This document shows positions 44,882 through 58,100 of a stretch of 64,000 nucleotides of DNA, one piece after another (position 1 is the stretch's first letter; each line of letters opens with the position of its first letter). The position numbers and the translations under genes are program-made. Below the pieces are notes generated by a model. It saw only the letters and a list, made by a program, of their open reading frames with translations. It did not search any database and was not told where the DNA came from. The stretch comes from Gymnorhina tibicen. Its lineage: Eukaryota > Chordata > Aves > Passeriformes > Artamidae. The stretch lies in assembly GCA_013399875.1 (NCBI GenBank), contig VXAZ01000469.1, positions 483,848 through 547,847 of the forward strand. Direction: 5' to 3'.

Positions 44882-46460
44882 GCCAGAACCAGGCTATGGG
44901 CCCCCAGTTTAAATGTGGTGGAAGGAGTGCTGATCCTGCCTTGAGTGGAGGAAGCCAGGGCAGCACCACATCCCTCCCAACCCCAGCCTTTTCAGCTCCA
45001 GGCTCCTTCCTCATGCACAGATTTGTGCTTTATTCACTGCTTGCTCCTAAGAAGCTGACCCTGCACGCTGCTCCCCTGGGCAGGGCTTGTGCTGCAGCTG
45101 GATCTGCATCTGTCCAGGGCTGGGGCACGGGGCTGTCTGCACACTGCCAGCTCTGGTGCCGTCACTCCAAGTGACTTGTCCTCCAGCCGTGTACCTGCCC
45201 ATTCCTCCTGCAGCTTCCCAAGGGATGGACCTGCAGCCTGCCAGCCTTGCCAATCACCCCGTACCCTCTGCCCAGAGACAGCCCCCACCTCTGCAGCTCG
45301 TTTGCTCAGACACTCCATGAGTGTTTAATTCAGCCAGTGCTGCAGGTAGCACAGGGACAGCCAGGGCCACAGAGGCCAGGAGATGTCTTCCCTGCTCTTG
45401 TTTCTCCTTCCCCTGACCTAATCTGCTCAATAAGTGGCAATTTGACCTCCCCGCTTTCAGATGTCTCCAGTTTCCACTGGTAAATAGATCTGTGCGTCTC
45501 CAGAGGAAACCTCCCGAGCTGAGCCTGGTGCTGGAGCAGGCGCTGCACAGCGAGTGAGGGCTGTGAGCGCCGTGAGCGTGGCCCCGCTGCCACCGAGCTG
45601 AAGCCGAGCGAGTGCCGAACGGGAACGAGACTCCCTCCCAAAACACACGGGGAGCTGCAGGTAGTGGAAGCCGCAGCCGCCGGCACCGTGCCCGTGGCGC
45701 AGCGGGGACGCGCCGAGCAGGAGGTGACCCTGCCCTCCTGTCGCAGCTTTGTCATTGCCTTGGTGTGGGACTGCAGCAAGTCCCTTCCCATCTGCTCCCT
45801 GCCTTCGCCCCGGAGCCAGGATGAGTGTGAGCGCGTGTGCGAACACGGAGCACAGCGCAACAGGGTGCGGGTTGGTGGCTGCTGGCTCTTCTCAGAGCCG
45901 ACGTTTAGCTGATGCTCTCGAGCATTCCACGTACCCAGACACTCATCCAAACTCCCGGAACCCCAGGGATGGAGCGGGACCTCCCCAGGGCTGTTTTACA
46001 CCGGCTGGGTGTCAGTGGCAGCCTGGTGGTGTCCCCACCGCTGAGATCACTGCTCAATCTCCTCCCAAGCCGAGGCATGAAGGCAGTCGGGCAGCCTGGC
46101 TGCAGGTGCTGGACTGCTCCTTTTGGGAAACACCTCGATCAGTGCGTGTGAAAGCATCCCAGTGGTTCATCCCTGGCCCTTTGCACCAGACAAACAGGAG
46201 GACCAGTCCTGCATTTCCTCCTTACTGGCGCTGCTGCAGGGGAGAGGAGGTGACAGCACATCACAGAAGGCTCCTCTCTGCCCAGCTCGAGCAAATGTCT
46301 CCTGGCGTCCCCCGGAGAACCAAAACCAGAAGGAACCCAAATATCTCCATGAACGATATAGGTTGAGGAGTGAGATCCTCCACCCCAGGGCCACCCCTCA
46401 CCCTCCCATCCCCAGCCCCAGGGCCCCGAGGGGTCGAGAGGGGGACAGGAGAGGACGTAC

Positions 46461-46534
46461 GGTTCGACTTTGTTGCAGAAGCGGCGCCGCAGCAGGAGGA
46501 CCAGTGGACCCAGGATCAGGATGGTGGTGCACAT
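46461..46534 (-). CDS. PRCD: PRCD first coding exon (photoreceptor disc component)
   Basis: Encodes MCTTILILGPLVLLLRRRF then CNKVE and two bases of a proline codon, ending at the donor CC|GTACGT. Human PRCD begins MCTTLFLLSTLAMLWRRRF and is only 54 residues. PRCD is a small membrane-anchored protein of photoreceptor outer-segment discs; mutation of Cys2, a palmitoylation site, causes progressive rod-cone degeneration. Cys2, the hydrophobic anchor (residues 5-15) and the RRRF basic motif are all present. The 74-nt length gives the expected phase. Its place between SNHG16 and CYGB, head to head with CYGB, matches human. The remaining roughly 30 codons were not found. Confidence 0.93.
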
Positions 46535-46790
46535 GGCGCTTCCTCCATCACCACCAGCGCCCACAGCCCTTCATATCCCTCCCGGAGGCACTGCTCAGCC
46601 CAGCTCTGTCACCCGTGCCTGGCTGGCCGGCTCATGGGCACCTCTCCCCAGCAGCCACCTGAAAGCTCTCTGGGAAGGTTTTAGGAGGAATTAAGGCAGG
46701 ATCGGATGTAATTAAGAGGCAGCAAATGAGGACACTCTCGTCTGACCTCCGGGTGGGAGGGAGCCTCGGAGCTGGTCTGTAACACCTTGA
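46535..46790 (-). promoter_or_regulatory. PRCD: Probable PRCD 5' UTR and promoter
   Basis: Sequence upstream of the PRCD start has TAAT-type homeodomain cores, including GGAATTAAGG near 46686 and GTAATTAAG near 46708. Photoreceptor genes are driven by CRX/OTX2, whose preferred site is TAATCC; these are not exact matches, so the regulatory reading is weak. No TATA box is evident. Confidence 0.3.
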
Positions 46791-49700
46791 GCATTGAACT
46801 GGTTTTGGTGTGTGGTGCTCCTGCCCTGGCTGGTGCCAGCCCTGCACTTTGGCCAGGTGGGTGCTGGGGTAGACGTGTCAGGGACCAGGCCAGTTCTCAC
46901 CCACCCACCCCGTGGCACCCCCAGTCTGTCGTCCTGCCCCCACCAGCCCCACACCACCAGGGCCGGCTACTCCCCTCTGCTCCCCCCTTTCCCGTGTGCC
47001 TCCATCCCCTCTGCCCACCTTCCCCCTGCTCCTCTCTTTCCCTCCAGCTCCTCCATCCCTCCTCCTGCCTCCACCCACTCCCCACTTCCTGGCTCCAGTA
47101 ATCTGACAGGCTCAGCCCTGCCTGTAAATCCCCGTGGACTCATCTCAGCCAGCTGATCCCAAGACCTTGTCTGCATCCTTCCCTCACCCGGGCCGGGTTT
47201 GCCTCCTCGTCCCCGCTCTCCCATAGCTCAGCAGCACACACACCTTTCTTCACAGAGGTGCTCTGGCACTATGCTGTCCCCCAGATCTCCTTGCCCATCC
47301 AATTCTCTTGCCAGGGAAGCCTTCCCCTCCACTCTAAGCTCCACGGGCAGTGAATCGCCTTCACGCATCATGTCCCAGCTCAGCCGTTTGCAAAGCAGAA
47401 CATGTTTGGGAGTGACTTTGTGGGTTTAGGTTAAAGAGAACTGGGAAGCACCTCTGCAAGAGGGGCAGGGGAAAGGCAGCTGTGTGTGCCATGCAGATCT
47501 GTGGGCACACACACGGGGCTTAATGGTGGTGATGGTGCTGGCCTGGAGAAGAGCCCTGGAGCAGGCAGGGAGCTGCAGACACTGGCTGCGGGGTTTTGCC
47601 CCCAGGTGGGGCGTTGCCATGAGGTTCCTCCAGCGAATGCTCTCTGCCCCCACCCCCAGCAGTGCCTGTCCCACATGGACAGCATGGCAATGGGCTCTGA
47701 TCCATGGAATCTAACACTGGTGCTCATCAAAGCTGGGATGTGTCTCCTTTTGGAGCTGTGCACACAACCCTGAGGGTTTCCCCATGCTCCAGGTCCATTT
47801 TGGCCCCAGGGCATGAGACAGGCTGGCATGGCCTCTGGAGGACAGCTGAGAAGAGCCCCAATCTGGACATTCCCATAACTCAGACAGAAAACAGGTTCCT
47901 CCTACAAAAGGGTTTTGACGCCAGAACCAAATCCAAGCAACCTAGATGGGTCTGGGTTCAGTGAGTGGGTAGGTCTGAAAGAAAGCAAAACTGAGCTTTC
48001 CAGGAAGCCTGGCTTTCCATCCCCATCCAGCCACAGCCGGAGATGCCCCCTAAGTCCAGCCACGGCAGGGGCCTGGGACAGCTGTGGTTAATCCTCTCCT
48101 GGTGGACATGTCCTCTCAAAGTACTCCAAGCCCTGAAAACAACAGTCTCAAGCAGCACTTGAAATGTCAGTAAAACCAAATTCCTCTAAGGCTTTCCAGT
48201 AAACAGTCCCCGTTCCTGAACTTGGGGGTCGGCCGGGAGCAAAGGGCACGGATCTGGCCTCATCGCTGGCACCGGCAGGGTGGGAAACCTTTGTGAGAGT
48301 GGTGGAAGAAACATCCCAAGTGTGTCCTGCGGCCAGATGGAGACAAGAGTGAATAATTCCTTCCTGAGCCTAAGTCAGGCCGGCCGGAGGGTGCAGAGCT
48401 GCCTTATGCAAGGCACCGGGGAGCGCGTGGCGTGGCCAAGCCCCGTGTCCCGGCCAGGCACTCTGGAGCACGCTGAGCCCCCAGGAGCACGGTCCGGTAT
48501 GCTGGGAAGTCACTGGAGCCAAATAAACAGCGGCTTCTGGCTGAGCTGAAGCCCAAGAGGCTGGAAGGACCTTCTTTTCCCTGGCAGCCAGCAGCCTGGC
48601 TTTCGTAATCCCTGGGAGGTAAACTCTTGTAAACTCCTCTCCCCTCACCGAGACCCAGCCAGGCTGACACCAGCAAAGTCCCCATTCTTGCACCCCACGT
48701 GCTGCCCGAGGCCCTGAGCTCACTCCTTCAGGGACTTGTTTATAACCACACAGCCCTTCCTAACCAAACAGGGACCCATCCCTCGGGCTGCCCGAACGTC
48801 CCTCTGTGGGCACGAGCCCTGGCTGCCCCCGAGTGCCAGAGGGAGCCCGGTGCGGGGGGCAGTGCCTAAGTGCTGGCCCCTGCACTCACTTGGGTGACTT
48901 CTGCAATGCAAAACACATCTTCTGGAATCGATTGACTTTGGCACTGAGGTCATTGGGTGACCTTGGCGGCCAAAACTCGCCCCATGCGGGAACGTATCAC
49001 CTCCAAACACTCTTGATTGATGCTGAGAGGTGCTCGGTTCAAAGGCAAGGTAATGTGAGCAGATTAGTTAATGCTTCTTGCCCTGGCCCTTGAGAGCAGG
49101 GCTGGAATGACAGGGCAGACTTAATGGGTTTTGAAGGCTTTTCTTTTTAAGATATGAATCAATGAAGCTGTACAAGGAGCATGGATAATGTGATCAGAAT
49201 AAGAATCAGGGCTTGTCTTTGAACCGGAGCGAAGTCCCTGACGGTGTTTACTTCATGTCCTGGCACCAAATGTGAGATGACATGAATATATTAGCTTGCT
49301 GGCTTTCCTGAGCAACCCCTGCCATGCTCAGACCAGCTTCAGGAAGGAAAAGAGCAGCAAAGAGAATCAGTTTGGAAGTGTGGACTTGTTTCCCAATAAC
49401 CCTGTCACCCTTGCTTACCGCTGAAGGGTCTGGCTCTGACAGGGGCTGTGCTCCAGGGGGCAAGAACTGGGCACTGGGGGTAAAGGGGAAGGTGGTGACA
49501 CCACAGGCTGGTCAGGATCTGGGGAAGTTTACCAGCTGGCTAATGCCTTGTCCATGAAGCCCTGTGGTGCTGGATCTGTCATCTGCTTCCTGAGTGTCTC
49601 TTGCTTCATCTCTCCCAGTTGCATCACAAGGTTTCAGTTTCCTCAAATCCCAGTGTGGGACTGGGAGTTTTTGCAACGTTCCCAGTCCAGGAACAGGTTG

Positions 49701-52700
49701 GTCTGGGTTGGAAATGTTCTCCAGGGTTGTCTCAGCAGTGTCTCACCCTGCCCTGCCCTGCCCTGTCCTGACTGAGAGCCCTGGGCAGCGCCAGCCCTGC
49801 TCCCAGGGCTCCTTTCTTCCTATTCCACTGGATTTCCTAATCTTTGAGGGTTTTTGGATTGTGTGGGTTGGTAGGGATTTTTTGGGGAGGAAGCCGGAAA
49901 AGATGACATAAGGCTTAAGGTCATGGGGAGGTTGTGCTGTCCCCATCACGCCCACTGCCTCCACTCTGCCTGCTGCTGCCAAGGGTCTTCATCCCATACT
50001 CAGGGCTGCTGCTGCCCCAGTCCCCAGCATCCCACACCTTCCTGCTCCCACACACAGGAGTGATGAGCTGAGGTTGGAGTGGCTGCAGGGTTTGGGGTCC
50101 CCTCTGGGAGCTGGGGGCTCGGGGCAGGGTCCCACTGGAAGGTTTGCTCTGGTGGCACCTCAGTCTCTGCACAAAGCCACATTTGCTGGACTCGGACCCC
50201 AGAGCAGAGGAACCCCTTGGACGCCAGAGCAGAGGAACCCTGTTCCATGTAAGAAAGAGCATCTGGGCTGGGGTTTGGTTTAAGCACATTCCCCACAGCT
50301 CCAGCAGCACCGTCTGCAGTCTGGATTCCATCAGCAGAGGAATGTCTGCTCCCGGCTTTGCCCCTCACCACAGCCTGGGTATCACAGAGCTGCCCAGGGC
50401 TGGGAGGGGACAGCAGCTCCCCTCAATGTCACTTCCCTGGCACATCTCTTCCCAGCCAAGCTGAAGACACAGAACTGGGGAAATCCCAGCTTCTCGGTAC
50501 TTTGGGTCTTTCCGAGTAAATTGGTGACCAAGCCTTCCAGCAACGTGGACAATGACCGTGTGGTTAAACCGGGATCACCCCCGCCTTGGGATGGAGATTC
50601 AGGCAGCCATCCAAGCCCAGCTGGATCTGGGGGGGTCCTGCTGGCTGCAGCCCCTTTTGTCCTCCAGCCTGATCCTGCAGAGATGGCTCAGACCACAGGC
50701 ATTGCCGGCACAGAGCTGGAGCGTCAGGATTGCACACGGATCTCCTAGGATCAGAGAGGCTGGGGGAAGGAAACCTGCAATAAGCACTGAGCATTTATAC
50801 AGGCTTTAGGCTAAATCCTTCCCTCCCTGGGCAGCAGCACTGCAAAGCCATTCCTAAAGTCTTGTTATTCCTTTTCAGGCCAGGATTTTGCAGTTGGTAG
50901 CAGGGCTGGATTAGGAAAGGGGAGAGAGAGGCCTGGCATGCTGAGGGCATTGCTGGGTGAGCTGGGCTGGCAACCAGAGGCTTTGCTTCAGGAAAGGTCA
51001 GGGTGACAAGTCCAGTATCTCCAGGTCAGACACTGCAGCAGCCCGGAGCGGCTCTGGGAGGAGAATGAAGGAGGAACACCCAACCTGGCATGCACCACGC
51101 TGGTGCCTTCAGCCTTATTCCACTCAGAATCCCAGGACTGCTCCTGTTCTGGCCAGGTTGGTGTCTTGAGGGTCTGGAGAAGGGATCCTCACTGCACCCA
51201 TGGAATCCCACCAGCACCAAGGCCTTGGGGCAGCTCCTGCAGCTCCTTCCCAAAGCACTCCCTGATGGATCTCATGTGGTGCCTTCCTGGGACCACCCCA
51301 AGTAATGGTGTCTGTCAGAAGGTCCCAGGGAGCTGGCATTGCAGGGGACACAAGAAATGACCTGTCATTCTCCAGGAACCAAATAACAAGGCTGTCCCCT
51401 TGCACCAGGAAGGGTGGACTCAGCCCTGAAGGTCTGGATTTGGGGTGCCTGCCTTCACCCCAGAGACAGTGGAGAAGTCAAAGGTGGGGATCTGCCATCA
51501 TCCACATCCCACATGCTGTGGAGCTGAAGTCTTGGGGTTTTTTGCCTTCACCTCCCACTCAAGGATTAGGAGCCAAGTACATTTCTCATTGCACCCAGCA
51601 CATGAGAGGAGGAGAGGAAACGTGGGAGGGCACGGGGGGAGTGGGAGAAGCCGTTGGCAGGTGGGTACAGACCCCTCAGGAACATGGCATGCCACAAGCA
51701 GGGGCTTGGAGGGCCTGGAAACCCATCCTCACCTTCTGCAGCTGAGATGGAGGATGGCCTGAACAAGCACTTGATCTCTTCCTGCTGTGCAGAAGCTCTG
51801 GGAGAAGCAGGCTTGGGCTCAGCAGGGACAGGGCACCGCAGTGTCACCCCATCACGGGGACAGGTCCACAGGAAGGAGGTGGGAAGCAGGAGGGCTGTGA
51901 TGCTCAGCTGGTGAGGGGAAAGGGATCAGGGTGTTGAATCAGGATCTGAGAGAGATGGATTGATTTCTTCAGTAAGGATTATGCAGGCTGACCCCATCTC
52001 AGTGGCCACGGGGACCAAGTTCTCTGTCCCCCTCCCTGAGCCCCACAGCCCTGGAGTGCCCTGTGTGAGCAGCAGGCACTGTGCTGAGCTCCCCTCCGGG
52101 CCAGCAGGCAGCAATGGTGTCACCGCAGCATCTTTCTCCTTCTGGAACAAGTCGCCTCCTAACCCCAAGCCCTTGAGAGCAACAGTCATGGGAAACCATG
52201 GAAACGGGTGGCAGGCACGTGACAGCGTGTGCCTGCACTCCTGCCCTTGATTTATGTCCCACGTCTGGGACGAGAAGCAGAAATGCAGGGCTGTTGGGAT
52301 CGTTTGGGATTTTGAGGCAGCAGAGAATCACCACAGCTTTACTCCCCACCTCCTGTTCGTGGAGCAGGATGGCACATGGGAACGGGGCTGGGCTCCTGCC
52401 AGGGCCAGACCTGACGAGCCCAGAGAGGGAGGCAGAAGCCTGGAAAAGGCTGGGGGATTTCTCACTTACTTTTCTAATAATTTCTAATATTTTAATATTT
52501 CTAAGAGGAGGCTTTTGAGCCCACACCCTTCGACTCCTTGTGCCAGGGAGTGAGGAAAGGCACCCACTGCACCCAGGAACCAGGTGCCAGGCTGTGAGCC
52601 CGGGGTGGGCTAGGACACCACGTACAAAAGCTTCAAAGATTCCTTTTCTTTAAACACACAGCAAGTGATAACCAACGCTCCACCCAGATTATCCCCCCAG

Positions 52701-53090
52701 TGCTCATACTGGTCAGAATTTGATTTTTCCCCTTTTGAAAGCACTTGCACTGCATTGCAGTTTTGCTCTGGGTTTAAGCTGGGTGGCTCTGGGTTTAAGC
52801 TAAGTCTAAAGCACCTCTTCACCTGCACCTCAAGGGAAGGTGATAAGCTTGGCTCTGCCATCCCGGGTCCAGAGGGGTTTCTCTGCTGCCTGGTGACCAC
52901 CTAGGGACATTGTAGTTAATGTCTGAGCTGGGGCTCATGGCTGCTCATCCCAGTGGCTAATGGTCACAAGGCAAATCCAAACTTGGTGAAAATCTGATGA
53001 TCCAGCAGCTGGTGATGATGTTATTGAACGATTCCTGACCTCTGGCCGGGTCAGGCTGGCCGCTCTGCTCTGTTGTCACTCTGGTGGGTT
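46791..53090. other. PRCD-CYGB intergenic DNA, no gene recognised
   Basis: No recognisable exon. Features seen: pyrimidine-rich low complexity at 46.98-47.09 kb; a CCCTG pentamer run near 49747-49769; a 17-base near-duplicate pair near 50201-50242; a tandem 21-bp duplication at 52766-52802 (GCTCTGGGTTTAAGCT twice); and an AT-rich island at about 48.89-49.26 kb that may be conserved non-coding sequence. Confidence 0.55.
52766..52802 (+). repeat. Tandem duplication of a 21-bp unit
   Basis: GCTCTGGGTTTAAGCT occurs twice, 21 bases apart, in otherwise unique sequence. It looks like a small replication-slippage duplication. Confidence 0.75.
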
Positions 53091-53401
53091 CAGCAGCTCG
53101 CAGCTGAGCTTTGCACTCGAGCCGAGGGGCTCACGGATGCGTGGGGCTCCCGGTCTGTCCCAGCACACATTCCCTGGGGGACCCGCAGCGGGGGATCTGC
53201 GGGCAGCATGTTCTCCACCAGCTCTCATTAGCTCTGCAAGAGCAAATTTGCTGACACCACCAGTCTGGCGGCTGCTAATGGGGAGGTGGCCGAGGCTGGT
53301 TTGGAGGAGAAACACAGCAAAAAGCCTCGACAGCTCTGCAATAACAAAGCTCCAGCCCCTCCAGGGGCGCAGCCACCCCCCAGGCTGTCAGAGCGGCACC
53401 C

Positions 53402-53443
53402 GCAGCCCGTCTGTCGGTCTGTCCGTCTGTCCGCCCGTCTGCC
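53402..53443 (+). repeat. GTCTGTCC-type octamer repeat
   Basis: A short tandem array of variants of CCGTCTGT, about five units, within the CYGB CpG island upstream of exon 1. Confidence 0.7.
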
Positions 53444-54180
53444 CTGCCGGGGTGCGCAGCGGCTGCGGGAGGCGGCGGGGCACACCCGCTGCTTCGCTTG
53501 TCTCCGGTCCCCCTCTGGGGGACTCGCGGTTATTACAAGGCTCCGTAGGATTTTCCTGCTCTCTGTGCAAACGGACTGTGCCGTGGGTTTAACATGCCGG
53601 ATTGTCAGGGAGCTGGGAATGGCATTTGGGTGAAAACCAGCCCCAAACGCACACCCACGAAGGCGGCGGGAAGCCTGGGGAGGAGGTGTTCCCTGCCGAG
53701 GCGCTGCCAGCAGCGATGCAATCGCGGAGCGGCAATAATACCTTCATTTGACGAGTGCCTTAACTCTGGATCCCTTTCAGCCGGGTCCTGCCACAAGAAG
53801 GGAGAGCAAATTCTCGGCGTTAAAAAGTCCCCATGGGACAGACCAGGATGGATCTCTTTTGGGGGGCAGACAGGGGTTCTCGCAGTGCGGGTGCCTCGTG
53901 CTCCCCTCTCGACCCGACTCTGTTTGCAGCCCAAGGATCGGAGGTGAACGAGGGTCTGTCCTTCCAAACATCACCTCCTGCAAAATCAGGGAGCGCAAAG
54001 AGGAGAGCCGGGGCAGAGCTCGGCGCGGCCAGCGGTTGGGCTAACTTTAACTCAGCACTCTGGATTCTGAATTTCCTCTGAGCTGTTTACAAAGGGCTGG
54101 AAAAAAAACTTCCAGCGCTACCTCCCCCCGCCAGCACCGTCCTGATGTTGCCCAGAACATCTCTCTCATCCCTCCCTTTC

Positions 54181-54246
54181 GGGGAGGAAAAAAAAAAGAG
54201 GAAAGGAGGGAGGAGTGGGAGAGAGGAGGAGAGAGGGAGAAAGTGA
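54181..54246 (+). repeat. CYGB: Polypurine tract upstream of CYGB
   Basis: About 65 bases of almost pure A/G (one T at 54216), directly preceded by a polypyrimidine stretch at about 54158-54180. Such tracts can adopt triplex structures and are common in promoters of this type. It lies about 375-440 bases upstream of the CYGB start codon. Confidence 0.85.
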
Positions 54247-54864
<618 letters not shown>

Positions 54865-55040
54865 TGACAGCGAGTGGGGAGCTGGCTGGGTGTATTTGCT
54901 GCCTGGGAGCAGGGAGGGATTCACAGCGCTCCTTGGATTCCCACACCTTTGAGCCGGGTGGCAGTGGCGGGGGGAACGGGGGGAGCCTTGCCGGGGACTT
55001 TGGGGGACGCTGCTTCCATGCAAAGGTCACCTTAACCTGC

Positions 55041-55140
55041 ACCGGGGGCTGGGGGGGCGGCGGAGGCGGGGGGAGCTCAGCCCCGGGTTCGGGTGGGTTG
55101 GGGGTCTGGGGTTTTTGCCCCCCCCCGGGAGCGGTGTGCG
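55041..55140 (+). other. CYGB: G-tract cluster with G-quadruplex potential
   Basis: More than six runs of three or more G residues in about 80 bases, ending in a poly(C) run, just inside CYGB intron 1 on the coding strand. This is a classic arrangement for R-loop or G-quadruplex formation just downstream of a promoter. No function is shown by sequence alone. Confidence 0.55.
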
Positions 55141-58100
55141 GATGGCACGGGCACGTAGCAGGCTGGCGGGTGAAATAATGCAAGTTGGGAGCCAAGATAA
55201 AACCCAAGCAGGTGTGTCTCCGAGGGCACCATCTGTCCCTCCGGCGGCAGCGTCGGCGGGAAGGAGAGCGCCGAAGTTGGCGGTGGAAGGGGGCTGTGGG
55301 GGGCACAGGCGGCAGAGGGGGGCAGTGGGGGACAGGGAACCGGCAGCCCCGGGAAGGGGGTGCAGAGCATCTCCCGATGGCAATGGGGCACAGACAGCAG
55401 CTCAGAGCTCTGCGCCTGCAACCGGAGCAGGGGAGATGCTCTGGAGGTGGGGAGCAGAGGCAGGTGGGGGTTCTTGTGTTGTCTGGGAGTACAACCGTGT
55501 CCAGGTACACCAGGAAAGCGCCACATGGAAATCCCACAGGGTCCCACTGCCACCGGGAGTTTGGGGTATCAGTGGGGTATGGCACCACCAGGCCGCTTCC
55601 CTTATTTGAGAGGGGATGGGAGGACGGGCAGGGCAAGGAGAGGGGCAGGCGAGACGCCCGCAATGATCTATCGGCAAACAGCAAAGCCGCTGTCCAGAGA
55701 GGCACACCACTCCTCCCTGGGGTCAGCAATGCTGGCGTGTCCCCGGTCAGACTCCCACCTGGACCGAACACCAGGCGCCCCAGTGGGAGACCAGAGACTC
55801 GGTTGCGTCCTTCCCGTTTTCTCCTGCAGCAGGGGACTGTGGGTGCTCAGGGAGCTCCTTGGATGGATGTGCTGTTTATTAATGATCATCTGAAAGTTTT
55901 CCAACAGACTGAGCTAAAGCCCCGAGCCCACGGGGTCTGCAGGGAGCAGAGCCTCCCTGGACATGCCCATGAGCAGAGCCAGTTCCCCTCCAGGCTCGCT
56001 GCCAGCACTGCAATGAGATTTTCTTACCAAGACCCCTTAGCAGATTCCAAAATGACATTTGAGCCCCCTCTCCACCTCCGTCACAAACATTTCCTTCTCT
56101 CAAAGCCAGCTGATGGCTGAGCCCATTCTCCCACGGCCCCCACTCGGTGTAGCCAGCCAGGACAGTCAGGAGGTGTAACAGCCCCATGGCTGGGGACACC
56201 AAATCTACCTGGGCTGGGTTTGGCAAGGATCCAGGGGTTACAAAATTCCCCTTAGCACCATCCCATGAGGTTCAGCTCAGGGTTTGGCCGCCAGCCATGG
56301 ATGGCCGGCCCCTTGCCCAGCACCCGGGTCATGCCATGGTCCCATCCACCAGCACTGCCAGGTGCCCACTGCCCACAGACACAGGGAGGGTGGCTGTGTG
56401 CCCAGGGCTGGCACCGAGGGACTCGTGGCAATGCCATGGGGCATTCACCCAGGGCAGCTCATTGCTTTTGGAGCCCCCGTGGGGCTCAGAGCAGGGTTGG
56501 GCATGAGGGGCATCAAGGTGTGGCAATGGGGACCATGCAGCCAAGCTCTGGTCCCAATTCAAACTTTCCCAGTAGAAGTTTTTGGACCAGTTTGGGATTT
56601 TTTTTAAATCCAGGCAGAGTTGTGGCACTGTGGTGAAGGTTTTCCCCTGCTGTGACAACAGAGCAAGACAGAGCTGCCTGCTGGGGTGAACCCTGGCTCC
56701 TTGGGAGCCTTTACATCCTTAGTCATGGCACGTGCCCTGGCACATCCCAGCTAAACCCACCACCCGCTCCCTCAGCCAGAGCTTCCCTGGGATGCTTGAA
56801 GTGAGGTCTGGCCTTTCGGTGCACGTCCCTGGGGACAGTGATGCAGTTTGGGAGAGGCACCGTCCCCTCCAGCAGCACCGCTTGGAGCAGCACACCCGCC
56901 TGCACCCGCACGGCACAGCTGTGCCCCTGGACACAAACCCTGTCCCCAAAGAGGGCTTCGTGCTGCTGCTCTGAGCCCCGCTGTGAGCCTTGAGCTGCAC
57001 CTGAGCTCCCTGGGGAAGCACGTGCCGGAGGAAAGCAGGGCAGCCCTGGCCGGGGCTGGAGCACCGGCGCTGCCGCTCTCCCAGCTGCGTTCGCAGCTGG
57101 CAGCAGCCGCCGGGAGAAGTGGGTCATGCGTGGAGGCCGCCGGGAGCCCGGGCCGGCGGCAGCCACTTCCCAAGACGTGATTCAGCAGCTCCAGAGGTCG
57201 GGGCTGGGGAGGGGGCAGTGGGCGGCCGCTGGTGGGGTCGGTGCAGGGTGACCCGCCCGGCACATTTTGGGTGGGCACACACACACAAAACGTGCCGGGG
57301 GCTGGGAGCTGCCCCAGTCAGTGCTGGGCTGCTGTTCCTGCTCACCTTGCCAGGGAAACTGAGGCAGAAAGGGGTTTGCACAGGTGTGGCCAGGGAGAAG
57401 GAAGGGGGATGTGTGGCTGTGGACCCCCCTTTGGTGCAACCCCCACGGGCAGAGTGGTGAGAGCAAGTAAATCTGTCAGCACTTCTGCTGTCGGGGTTGT
57501 GACCAGGGACTTGGCTGTGTCTGGTGGCAGAGGTCTCTCCCTGCTTACCTGCTCCATCCCCTCTCCATCCCTTCGGAGCTGCTGAGGGCAGGGAATTACT
57601 TTTTCCCATGTGGGAAGGGCTGGGGGGCTTACAGCACTTCTGAAATGAATCTGGGGCCCGATCCTGTGCCCCAAGGGTGGAGGCAGGGAGGCAGCACTGC
57701 CCCTCAAAAGGCAGTGATGGGGGGTCTGCAGTGCTGCCATCCTGCAGGAACCCAGCCCAGCTCCCTCTGCCCCTAACCAGCATCCCCCTGACCATCCCCA
57801 GCCTTTCCATGCTTCGCAGATGGAGAAACTGAGGCACAGAGCTGGGCATCATGTTCCCATCCCTGGTGGCTGCTGCTGGTGCTTGAACCCACAGCGAACC
57901 CCTGGGGTCCTGCCCTAGCACGATGGGTCCCTGATCTCACAGGGCTCTGGGACCCCGGGGGACAAAAAACACGGATAATGGGGACTACGGCGGAGCAGCC
58001 ACCGGATCCTGGGAATCTGCGCTCTGTGGTTAAAACTATGTCGCTAATTGCCAATTTCCTCGGTGGGGAGCCTCGCCCCGGAGGAAGCAGAGTCTCCTCG

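Larger units (their letters stand above)
23091..46460. other. Region between SNHG16 and PRCD exon 1; later PRCD exons unresolved
   Basis: No exon can be defended here. PRCD exons 2 and 3 (about 30 codons in all in mammals) must lie somewhere in this stretch on the minus strand unless the gene is split differently, but they are too short and divergent to find by eye. The longest open frame is 31329-31985 (+, 218 codons), with no recognised domain. CpG-richer patches occur near 28.2-28.6 kb, 39.6-39.9 kb and 45.5-45.9 kb. AT-rich islands that may be conserved non-coding sequence lie near 24.4-24.7, 26.5-27.2 and 42.05-42.4 kb. Confidence 0.5.

Noticed and set aside
50363..50420. Possible CR1 tail (ATCACAGAGCTGCCCAGGGCTGGGAGGGGAC)
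   Set aside because: Only the first few bases resemble CR1; the following conserved words are missing.
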